Origin: Ambrosia x helenae
Lineage: Eukaryota > Streptophyta > Magnoliopsida > Asterales > Asteraceae
NCBI GenBank assembly: GCA_030844895.1
Contig: CM061224.1
Span: forward strand, 77,116,620 to 77,180,619
Direction: 5' to 3'
DNA: 64,000 nt
Made by a program: the position numbers and the translations under genes. Below are positions 11,042-20,906 of this stretch, in pieces (within the stretch, counting starts at the first letter, position 1; every line of letters begins with the position of its first letter). The notes beneath the pieces were generated by a model, which was given only the letters and a program-made list of their open reading frames with translations, did not search any database and was not told the DNA's origin.

Positions 11042-12440
11042 TTATACTCTATAATCAAGATTTGTCCAAATGGGAGAGTGTTGGAAATAGGTATCCAATT
11101 ATCTATTATTTAATACGACTATCTAAATACAATCCAAAGAGTTACACTTTGGACTGCCAATAATAAAATAACATTAAATTGTTTAATATTATTAATCACA
11201 AATAGCTTCAATTATAGAATAATATTTGGAGAAATATATAGTGGAAAGATTTTTACGAATAACGGTGATAATTGTTTAGAGAAACAATTGATTGATAAAT
11301 GGATTAATTAAATATGTCATTTAAAGCGTTGAATGATAGAATAATTATGGCATTGAATGGTCGAATACTTATTGTTCGATACTAATAATGATTTGATAAT
11401 TGCCGTCGGACGATGAATATAGTCATAGACCATTAATAATGGTGTTTGTCATTTAATTGGTTGAACAACAATCTGTTTTATTATGTGATAATAAAACATA
11501 AATATAAAGTTTTATGATTAAATGTTAATTATATAAAACAAAAAGGTAGATGTTAATTAAGTAGTTAATTAATCAAGGTTTACTGCTTTGTGATTATGTA
11601 AATAGTTAATTAAACGAGGGGCAAACATATAATTCGATCTCAAACCTATGTGACTAAAAAAGAAAAGAATATAAAAAATATATTTCCCTCCTTAAGTATA
11701 TATACCATGTCAATCTTACAATTTTTGTTGACATCAAAATTCTATAGTTGTAGGTTAAGATATTGGGCGTCAATTGCCAACTTATAAGAAGTGGCCGTAA
11801 TCACATTGCAGAAAATGTAGCAGATCATTGGATAAAGATCTAAACTATATGAGTTCTTATACTTTTAGTGTTCATTTGGAAGAGGGTGTTTAAGATGAAA
11901 AATTGGTCTTGGTTGATGATAGGCAGAGGAAACTTGTGTAAGCTAAATAATTTGAAAATCTAAACAACATATTTCAAAAGAAAAACAACCGGAGTTCGTT
12001 CCAGTGAAATTTGAATAATACAATTCCGTGTTTATCTCAATAGGTTAAATATGACGGTTATCAAGTCAAAAGTTATGAGGAAGAATGTAGCAAACATCTG
12101 AAATTTGTCCTAAAGTCATGGTCATAAGCTGGAAGAGTATGAATAGAGGAAAAGTGTACGTGTTAGGCAATGTTAGTGACATACGCGTACATAGCATAGA
12201 AGACCCTAAGGTATATTTTTCCTTTTTAGACTTTTAATTATTTAAAATATAAAAAAAAAAATACTCTTTGACAAAAGTGAAATCACATACATTAGTAATT
12301 TTAGGGGGTGTCAATTTTTTTATTACATTTTGTGTTAGTCTTGATTCTTGTAAACAAGAGACAAATGGAGGAAATTGTTGTGTAGCTATAATATATGGTC
12401 TTTGAACTCGAGCTTTGAGTAGATTATATGTCAAGAACGG
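11042..12440 (+). mobile_element. 3' end and LTR of a Ty1/copia element (right edge undetermined)
   Basis: A short internal remnant (ATAATCAAGATTTGTCC) and polypurine tract (AAATGGGAGAG, 11068-11078) precede TGTTGGAAATAGG at 11079. This is the usual 3' end arrangement of a plant copia element. A TATA-like GTATATATACC lies near 11695-11705. The sequence beyond is noncoding. I could not place a CA end or target duplication, so 12440 is only where LTR-like character fades. Confidence 0.5.
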
Positions 12441-12656
12441 CATCAGCGCTCAATATCTCACTAATACTTGACTTCTTTCATGTGTTTGTATGTATTTTTA
12501 TTGTTTCCCACTATTGATGTGTTGGTTTTAATGTATTGAGAATGTTTACTTGAATTATTATGATTGATAAAAGACAAAGTAAAATGTTATACTAAGTAAC
12601 ATTACGTTATACGTATTAAATGCGTATAATACAATACACTTTTTAAAGATATAACC

Positions 12657-12770
12657 TTGCCATTTTTATTACCTTTTTTTTTTTGAACGGCAAATTTCAC
12701 TCCTTGTGGGACTTGAACCCATAACCTCCCCCTTAGGTGTTCCTAGAAGCTTTTGCCATTTTTATTACCT
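12657..12770 (-). mobile_element. 5'-truncated SINE with an 18-bp target duplication
   Basis: The 18-bp sequence TTGCCATTTTTATTACCT occurs at 12657-12674 and again at 12753-12770. Between the copies, read on the minus strand, lie about 78 bp ending in a run of A (plus-strand T run at 12674-12683). It contains a pol III B box, GGTTCAAGTCC. Only the 3' part of a tRNA-derived SINE remains. The perfect duplication indicates a fairly recent LINE-driven insertion. Confidence 0.8.
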
Positions 12771-13514
12771 AATGTATAAAATTATATTTATCAAACTTTA
12801 TGCACGGAGTTCAAACCTAGTAAAAGAATATTTAATGCCTAGGTGGAAAATTGATAAACGCTAAAACCTATATGATTAAGGATCACTTGAAAACGTTTTG
12901 TAAATCAAAGTCTTACACTAATATGAAATAAAATAGGGAAATATCATAAAAACACTAAACTTTTTGATTTTTCTCGCTAAAATCACTCAACAATTTTTTT
13001 CATATAAAAAGCACTATACTTTTAATTTTTTCTTACAAAAGTCACTCAAAATTTTTTTGTACTCAAAAAACACCATAGAGAAAAGACACAATTATATAAC
13101 ACAAATTTTAAAAACCAAAAGCTAAAAATTCAAAGAATTTAAAAACTAAGATTTTATGTTTCAATGAAACGGTTCCAATGACGTTTAAACAAATTTAATT
13201 AGACTCCGTTTGATATTTTTCCGACGACTTCCTATTTTTTTTTCGTTGTGTATTTCATCAAAACCCTATTTTGTCATTATTTAAACGACATAAAATCAGT
13301 TTTGAACTTATCGCAACATATTTAATTTTCAGAGACAAAATGTGAACAAAGTGACTACGTATGACACATAAGATGGTTCGACCATGGATCCACCATACTG
13401 CAAGGATTGATTTTAGGTTATCTCACTTTTATTAAATAACCTTCCATTTCACAGTTCTAAAACATTTTATAAACTTAGAAGTTCAAAATCAAAATCAAGA
13501 GAGATATAGTGTCA
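12771..13514. other. A+T-rich spacer, nothing recognised
   Basis: No coding frame or element termini are seen. Two near-identical phrases of the type AAAA(A/G)TCACTCAA.ATTTTTTT occur around 12970-13060, a local imperfect duplication. Confidence 0.4.
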
Positions 13515-13825
13515 GGCTAAGGGGTATGGGTTCGGGGAAGGGGATCGGTGGATGAGGTGGACGTGGGTGCCGAAGGGGAACACCGCCCCCCCCCCCCCCC
13601 GATTGAACTTCGGCAAAAACGGGGCTTTTTCCCCGACCTCACCGTCCCATTTCCCAATGTTCTTTTGAATGTTGGGGCTACTTTTTGGAAGAAAAAAACA
13701 ATAAAAAAAGGGAAGGGGGAAGGGGGAACCATTTCCCCTAGAAGGGGGAGGAGAAGGGGGAAATGACGTGGCGCTGACGTGGACAAGGGGGAAGGAAGGG
13801 GGAAGGGTGACCACACCCCATAGCC
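13515..13825. mobile_element. 311-bp MITE with 3-bp target duplication
   Basis: The ends are imperfect inverted repeats: GGCTAAGGGGTATGG at the left and, read from the right, GGCTATGGGGTGTGG. They are flanked by TCA on both sides (13512-13514 and 13826-13828). A 3-bp duplication with GGC...GCC ends resembles PIF/Harbinger-type MITEs. The interior is G/C-skewed, with a run of 17-18 C near 13585-13600 and repeated AAGGGGGAAGG. Long open frames across it on both strands reflect this composition and are not genes. Confidence 0.65.
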
Positions 13826-13978
13826 TCATATTCATCAGTAAAGATTCTCGTATGTAGGTAGGTCACTACGAAACTTAGTTAGATGTGTAAGATGTGACCG
13901 GGGCGTTAATTAGTTAGAACAGAGAGGTGATCAATATATGGATTAGTGAGAGACGTTTATAGGTTATTATTACATAAG

Positions 13979-14235
13979 TTTTTTTTTTAACGGCTAACAA
14001 ATCAATCCCGAACACTCTCGAAGTACTCACTGGACAAACGAATACTACGAGAGTAATCTGAGTCCACCAGTAATTTCACACCAGTTCCCGTAGAAAACCC
14101 GCCGTCCAAATGCCCACTACGGTAAAACCCAGCCCACCAGCAGCGTTTTGGTGACGGTAGGACTCGAACTCCCCACCTCCCATAAGGAAAGTAAGGAGGG
14201 TGAAACTCCACCATAAGGGTGATGACCATAGTCAC
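13979..14235 (-). mobile_element. SINE, about 250 bp
   Basis: Minus-strand reading ends in a run of A (plus-strand T run 13981-13989). Near its start it contains GGGAGTTCGAGTCCTA, a good pol III B box, about 55 bp from the proposed 5' end. It has no protein-coding content. I found no clear target duplication, so the 5' edge at about 14235 is approximate. Confidence 0.5.
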
Positions 14236-14795
14236 AGTATTCGCTACATGAACTATGTACCACGAATCGGATCGCGCGTACCGGAATCGGGTACATTCGA
14301 GACCCGTTCGCCTAGCGTTCGCGATCCGATTCGTAGAATTGAGCGTACCCGATTGTGTAGAATTTCGAACCAAAGATCACGGATTCGCATACCGGATTTT
14401 CGAATTCGCTGTGTAGATTCACTCCGATTCGTGAATCGGAATTAAAAAGCTTTGAAATTTACTGCAATTAGGGTGACTATTCGCTTACCATAGCAGATGA
14501 AGAGTCTAGTGTTTGCTTAGAAATACCAAAGAAGCATGGATCACAAAGCATATGGTAATAGTTATCAGCCAATTATGATTATGAAATGTTTATTGGAGTT
14601 ATTTGAAAAAAAAAAATTATATTGTATAATGTTTATATACGATACGACGTACCAACTTATAGGGTACACCGTACCGAGTACCGAATTGGCGAACCGAATG
14701 AACCTACCACCATCGTACCAAATTTTAGAAATGCACAAACCGCGTACCCGTATTCGTACCACGAACCGGAGCGTACCACGATTCATGTGACTATG
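14226..14795. repeat. block bounded by inverted CCATAGTCAC ... GTGACTATGG
   Basis: CCATAGTCAC at 14226-14235 is mirrored by GTGACTATGG at 14786-14795. On both inner sides the sequence has related words such as TACCACGAATCGG and CGTACCACGATTC in inverted order. The interior repeats GTACC, CGGATTCG and CGATCCG words. It may be a degenerate small DNA transposon overlapping the SINE, but I cannot define a target duplication. Confidence 0.3.
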
Positions 14796-14831
14796 GTGAT
14801 TACAAGCTCATTGAAGAAAGAAGAAGCATAA

Positions 14832-16110
14832 GCGATCACTACCTTATTATAGAGATGTAACGTTGACTACAACCTCAATGAAGGAACGTTATGGTCGTGA
14901 TCACTATCAATGTTAGTGAGATGTGAAGAGCAATCATTATCCTCTTAATGGGATGCATCAGGTTACTAATTTAATTTACACCGTGTAATAGCTTACGTTT
15001 GGAGATCCCTCAGTAATTATCCATGATTTTTTTTTTTCCATTTTTTATCTTTCCCCTCGTAATACTCAAATTTCTCAGAACATTTAATTTGAGTAGTTTT
15101 TTTGAATGTAGAGATGTTAAAATATGAAAACAACCCCTGGCTATTTCTTGTTTTTCAAATTGTTTCTTGATGCTATATTGTGGTTAGCAAAAAAATAAAT
15201 GCTTCAAATATCTTCAACATTGATTTAAATTGGTTGTAAATTGGGATGCTTCAAGTTAACTGATTGTGAATTTAAATCATATGAAATTTAGATGTGATGA
15301 TTTTATGAGTAAAGTAGTTATAGACTATAGAGCGTGTGTTCGCCAGTAAAATAACATGTTACAACATATCTTGAGATTTGTACATCTCCTTATTCATGTA
15401 CTTTGCCGGTTTCTTTCTCAATAAAGAATTTTTCCTGCATGAAGAACTAGGTTCTATTGGGTTAATCCTAAAATGGTTTTAACAGATTTTTGTTAAAGTA
15501 TTCAAGCAAGGATGATAGAACAGTCTGTACAAGGAGGTGTTGGCACCGTATCGTTGATTTCAGAACTAGGGAAAAGGGTTTTTGTAAAAGATTGATATCA
15601 CCGTCCACGTAACAACCATGGATTTAGACAGGTGATGTAGGACGTTGTGAGATTTGATCTTGAATATATCGATTTAGGGTGCTAGCTAGTGTAGGAGTTG
15701 TGGCCACATATGGTGGAAGGCGAGAGAAAAGAGGCGGGAAACATGAGGTGAGAAAGAAGAAGCAACGAGTAGCGTGTGGCAGAAAGGTGTAGACGCGTGA
15801 TTACACACATATAAAATATATCAAAAATATCAGGGGCTGAAAAAACGTATCAACCAGAAATTGCACCTAACACACATCACTTACCATGAAGGAACTAAAC
15901 CACCACAACGCTAGCGCATTATGTTTCAAATACGACACTTGATGTTAATGTATCGTCGCGAAAGAAAGGAAAACACCACACTCTAATTTAATACATAGCA
16001 TATACCGGTTGTTGGTTGAGTGGTAAGAAAATATGATTTTATTAATAGAACATGTCTATGGAATTTCCAATCTACACACGTTAAATAAATATATAATTTG
16101 GTTCTCTTTT
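14832..16110. other. intergenic, nothing recognised
   Basis: No frame above background, no terminal repeats and no RNA gene seen. A tRNA-like A-box phrase (GGTTGAGTGGTAAG near 16010-16025) has no matching B box in range. Confidence 0.4.
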
Positions 16111-16126
16111 TATGTATTTTGTATGC

Positions 16127-16376
16127 TTTTTTTTTTTTTTTTTTTTAACGAGCACCCAAGTAAACCCAATCATAAAAAGTCATCCATACATGTGAACACA
16201 ATAGCGCTGGTGACCAGCTCGTCACCATTTCAGAGAAAACTCACAGGCCAAAAGCCTAATGCGATAAAACCATAGGCTCAGGCCAGAGCATTGTTTTGCA
16301 CCAGGTGAGAATTAAACATATGACCTCTACTTTAGAAGCCTATGAGGCTGTCAATGCACCATAAGGTCTTTCGTCG
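16127..16376 (-). mobile_element. possible SINE
   Basis: A plus-strand T run (16128-16146) marks a putative A tail on the minus strand. About 230 bp away lies a tRNA-like head with degenerate A and B boxes (GAGGTCATATGTTTAATTCTC). Flanks GTATTTTGTATG and GTATTCTACTATG could be an imperfect target duplication. The evidence is weaker than for the SINEs at 12657 and 13979. Confidence 0.35.
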
Positions 16377-16389
16377 TATTCTACTATGT

Positions 16390-17185
16390 TAATTCACACT
16401 TTTTATGTTTATTCGCTACAATAATTATGAATTATCCCCACCCTTAAAAGCGTCCTAAACAATTATATGTTTTCATGAAACATGAACAAAACAAAAGATG
16501 TTTTAGAATTCTGGTCGTTTAATGTCTTTTATTAAGAAACCCAATATATCACATCCTAATATCCTACGACAATAGTTTTCTTTTCAAACATTGAGTTATA
16601 TTATCATAATTAAGGTCAAACACATTAAAAACATTTAAATAATTTTTTATCATTTAAAGTAAATGATTATATATCAAAGAAATTATGTAACAAACGTTAT
16701 CATAAAAACAATATGAATTGACTTCTATAAATCTGAACCACAAAATTCAATGTCCCGAATAATTTTATAAATAAAAACAAACGATTACCAACGAATCCAC
16801 GTCTTTGTTTGTCGGGATGAGCCATGTGAGGTGAAAAATTAACGTCAGAGAGAAACATAAAGTGTACATGTGGGCTAAAAATTGGAACTGGCTAGACATG
16901 ATAGACCCATTGTGTCTAACCGTGGGACCAAGGTCAATACACCTTAGCCATTGTTAAACTAGAGCTAACACATTGTACACACAAGGGTAAGGTTCATAAG
17001 AGTACAAGGAGTGGGGCGGCACTTATGGCGTGAAACCCCCTTCAAGCCCCTCTACACCACCACCTAAGGGCATTATTTTGGGCATGCCCCTTAAGCGGGA
17101 GGAATTCCAATGGTGTGGGGTGGGGCTGGTGATGAGTTGGAGGGTCTTGGTTGACTTCTTTTTTTTTCTTTAAATCTAACACGCA

Positions 17186-17186
<1 letters not shown>
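16390..17186. other. intergenic, nothing recognised except a G/C-skewed patch
   Basis: Non-coding. The patch at about 17010-17130 (GGAGTGGGGCGGCAC, CCTTAAGCGGG, GGTGTGGGGTGGGG) resembles the interior of the MITE at 13515 in base skew, but no matching ends were found. Confidence 0.3.

Positions 17187-17269
<83 letters not shown>
17187..17269. repeat. (AAT)n microsatellite, about 28 units
   Basis: An uninterrupted trinucleotide run. It explains the poly-isoleucine frame on the minus strand across 17042-17413, which is not a gene. Confidence 0.95.
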
Positions 17270-17853
17270 CCCTTCACCCATCTTTCCCCCCTTCCACTCC
17301 TCACAGTTGTCCCATTGAAAAATAATCTTCACATGTGTCACATGACGCATCACGCACCCCCCTGTGCAATAATATTGGGAGTGAATAACAACCAAATACA
17401 TATCGAATATCAATAAGATTGGGAGTGCAATAAGATTGGGAGTTTTTTAAACAGCCCCTCCTCTATTAGTAATTAATGTATTGAGTCAAACATTGTTGAG
17501 TTTCTAAGACTTTTTGTTATCCGATTAGAGTTTGTGTCTTAGCATATCGAGAACTTTTAGAAATCGATGAAAGACGTTTATGAAGTATTGTAGGTCCAGA
17601 ACTTAGTGGGCATAGGCGGACATGATGCATAAAAAAAACCGACCATTTAATGCTCTCGATTTTTCAGGACCCAAATATTTTTGGGTTTTGATTATCGATG
17701 AAGGTCATATCTTTACTTGTTAAAAGAATTGAAAGATTTCTTAACCTAAAGTAAAGAACGCAGTTCCACATGTTTCATCTCCACCGTAAAGTGTCAAAGA
17801 TATTATGGAATTGGTCAAGATATATAAATCCCGTTCCATACACATATGTTCCT

Positions 17854-17963
17854 GAATCATTTGCATAAATGGTTGAGATATAATTTTAGAAGTTACATTT
17901 GGTGGGTATTGGGGAAAAAACAAAAAATGGTGATGTGTGGATATCATTTGGCGGCATCAAATA
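17854..17963 (+). repeat. left terminal inverted repeat of the MULE
   Basis: It starts GAATCATTTGCATAAATGG and ends GGCGGCATCAAATA. It matches the reverse complement of 34627-34736 with about three to four differences. It contains one copy of the GGCGGCAT subterminal motif at its inner edge. Confidence 0.9.
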
Positions 17964-19485
17964 TGTAACGACCAAACGAAATAAAAATTATTAAAATAAT
18001 ATTGGGCCACCTTAAGGTGTAGCCCAATATACTTACCCGGATATAACACCTAAAGCCCACTTAGCCCAATTAGGGCCCAACTAATATCCGGCTCTTTAAT
18101 AAACCCGATGTAATGGGCCGAGTGTTTGGGCTCAAATATTGATCTTGTTAAGCTAGTTTAGTGGGCCGATATAATTATTAAGTGGGCCGATATAGTGGAC
18201 CGATTAAATATTACTAATGGGCCGATATAATTGTAGTTTCGGATCTCATAATTAGTTTACACCTCAAGCCCATCACTTGTGTTGATAAGAGCCGGCCCAT
18301 TTAATAGATGAAAGAGTGCCGCCACTCTTTAAGAAATCTCCACCTAGATACTCCAACACCCCACAAGCCAACACCTCTACACCCTACAACCTAGGAGAAA
18401 TCATTACATGCATCTCACATTTAAAAACCACCAACAAACCAATCGGCCCTTTGATCTCCACACAAAACCATTTACCTCTCCTCTCCCAACATGCAAACCA
18501 CTTATCTTCTTCCCTACACCTCCACCGTAACCCTCCCTAAGTAACACTACCACCTTCTTTAAACCTTCTACTCTCCTAGAACACTAACTTCATCCATCTA
18601 AGGTAGGACACGGTTGAACATATATATAACCGGCCTATTATAAAGATTGAATCCGGGTAAGTTCTAATCCTTAACTTGTAGAAATCACGAGCGCCAAGCT
18701 GTAATGGCCAGCTTACATACGTATCCATATACCTAGGCTGTAAAGGTCAGCTAACTAACATATATTTGTGTGTTTGTAATCGTGGTTATGTGGTAAACAG
18801 GTAGTCCGCATAATTTCCGAACAAGTCATCAACTTTAGAAATCAAGTGGAAGAACAACAAGTTAGTGTTTGCACCCCATAATAGCTTTTAAATGTTTTGG
18901 GGTAGATGTATGTTTGTTTGTCTTTGAAAGTCATTGATTGATCATGATCCAATAGAAATAATAGAAACCGGTCGGATAGAAACTACGTAGAGTGGATCCA
19001 TTCGGTATCAAAGAGTATAGACCCGGGCCGATTAGAGGCTACGGGACCATGCATAATCGATCTATACTCGAAAATAGAATGACCGGACGTTTACATGCAT
19101 GTGTTTAAAAGATTGTTAAAGTCTTGGCATCACTCACTAGTTTCGACTAACGTATTTTAAACATACATTTCAGGAGATTATCATGGAACCTGAGCTCAGT
19201 TATGGTGTTAGTGAACTTATCGAATGAAGTATGATGTTTATAAATAAAGTAGAATCGTGTTGTAGTGTGACGTTTTCAAAACTGAAGGTTGTAAAGGCTT
19301 CGGCCGAAACATGGTTTGGAAAGTGTGGTTTTAATGTATAATATAACTATGGTTTGAGTTAAAATTGTTGTTCATAACATGTATCCAAGAAACCGGTTTT
19401 ATAAAAATGGAAATTAAAATTATAAAAACTAGTTAGGAAACTAACTACCAATCGGTAACGACTCGGTGAAAATCGGGTCGTTACA
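17964..19485 (+). repeat. 5' LTR of Tekay element
   Basis: 1522 bp, starting TGTAACGACC and ending GGTCGTTACA, with the primer-binding site three bases beyond. Confidence 0.93.
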
Positions 19486-19488
19486 GGT

Positions 19489-19500
19489 TGGTATCAGAGC
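19489..19500 (+). other. primer-binding site (initiator Met-tRNA)
   Basis: TGGTATCAGAGC just after the 5' LTR is the standard complement of the plant initiator Met-tRNA 3' end, where minus-strand DNA synthesis starts. Confidence 0.9.
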
Positions 19501-19572
19501 TCGGGTTCGGGAGGTAGTGGAATTTTTATAGAACTAACTTGAAATTTGATTGATATGATTATGTGTAATAGA

Positions 19573-20199
19573 ATGTCGAGCACTGGAGAGCAAGCCGAAG
19601 TGGCAATGGAAATTGAAGAAGGGGAGATACCCAACCAATAGGAAGTGATGGACAACGAGTCACAAGAATTTCCGAGTACTCAAGACTTATTAGCCGAGAT
19701 TCCGGGTTTGAGGTGGACGAGTAACGGGTGGGATTTTAATTTGGAAAACTTAGGAGTAGTCGGCCCTTTACCCGAGCCAGTGTTCACACCATCCGAAACA
19801 ATCCACTCATACCCTCAAGTTGATCCAATACCCCACTACTATTATCCGAACCCATCTCCGAGTGAATGTTTTGGTACTTCTAGCAATATTTCAATAGAAG
19901 AATCTAGTTATAACCCGTTTACTACGGCTTATCCGATCCCTCCAACCATACCACCCATGACCCCGGCGATTGACCCATATCTTGAAGCTACTTTGAATAA
20001 CCGAGCAAATGGAGCGCTATCACAATCGGAGTATGTGAGCCGGAAGGATTACATGGAATTGGTAGAAAGTTATTATCAAATGAAATCCCAACGTGATCAA
20101 GCTCGTAACATGGTGGAGGAGTTAAGGAAGTTGGTGAGAAGGTTCGCGTATCAATCAAGACAAGTCCTCGAGGAGTCCAAGTATCCTCTAATGTTGTAG
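19573..20199 (+). pseudogene. extra ORF ahead of gag in the Tekay element
   Basis: From the ATG at 19573 the frame runs 208 codons with a single in-frame TAG at 19639-19641. The product starts MSSTGEQAEVAMEIEEGE, has a Pro/Tyr/Ser-rich middle (YYYPNPSPSE, PPTIPPMTPA) and ends in a charged helical segment suited to a coiled coil (MKSQRDQARNMVEELRKL). It is separate from gag, whose start is near 20501. An ORF before gag is known from Tat/Ogre elements but is not a usual Tekay feature. No domain is recognised. Confidence 0.5.
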
Positions 20200-20500
20200 G
20201 GTGGTGGTGCATGGAAGTAAAGGTGATGGAAGGGTTGAAGTGAAGGTAGAAGACTAGTATTAAATAAAAGGTGGTGAAGTAGTAATTAAAATGTTATGTG
20301 TTGTAAAACTTATGCGGTAGTAGGTAGTATTGTGTGGTAGTATGCTAAATTATGTGATTAGTAGTAACTTGTGTATTAAACATCTAGAAATTTTCCTATG
20401 ATATAAATATATCTAGATGTTTTGTTAATTAAATAGACTAAAGTAAAAAGTTATGAAATGAATCCTTACTAATCAAAATGAAAATTTTTAAATATAGAAA

Positions 20501-20906
20501 ATGCCGAGACAATCTGAAAGAATTACGGGAAAAGAACCAGAAATAGAAAAAACCAAAAAAATAAAGCTTCTTCCTCGAAACCAACTTAAACAGTTGAAGA
20601 ACCCATGAATGAAGAAACCCCCGTAGAAGAAGACATTCCTGTAACAAATGATATGAGCGAACTAGAAGAGAAAATGAGGAAGTTAGTTTTAGATAGTCTT
20701 CAAGACTAGATTCCAACTATTATGACAATGTTAGAAAAACCATCAGGTTCCAAAAGTGTAGAGAAAAATCAAGACAAGGTCATAGTTAACTTAGAAGATA
20801 ACACTATAAGATCTTGATACTGTGACTACAAAACCTTTATGGCCTGTAGACCTGAATCTTTCGATGGTAGTACGGGTGCAGCTGGGCTACCCGTTGGTTA
20901 GAAGAG
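20501..20906 (+). pseudogene. gag N-terminal region with frameshifts and stops
   Basis: An ATG at 20501 opens MPRQSERITGKEPEIEK. The frame then shifts, continuing as TVEEPMNEETPVEEDIP, and meets a TAG near 20707. The conserved chromovirus gag motif CRPESFDG at about 20842-20866 is followed by a one-base shift before RWLEEMESI, which joins the long ORF at 20907. At least two frameshifts and two stops disable the N-terminus. Confidence 0.7.

Noticed and set aside
12690..12740. tRNA gene
   Set aside because: Only a B box is present, next to an A tail and between target duplications; it is a truncated SINE.
13512..13835. Proline-rich protein of about 100 residues
   Set aside because: The frame is the G/C-skewed interior of the MITE; a second frame on the same strand is equally open.
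17042..17413. 123-codon frame with a poly-isoleucine tract
   Set aside because: Created by the (AAT)n microsatellite; no coding character on either side.
18316..18540. 74-codon frame repeated at 25481
   Set aside because: Both copies are inside the two Tekay LTRs; shared because LTRs are copies, and the second is already frameshifted.
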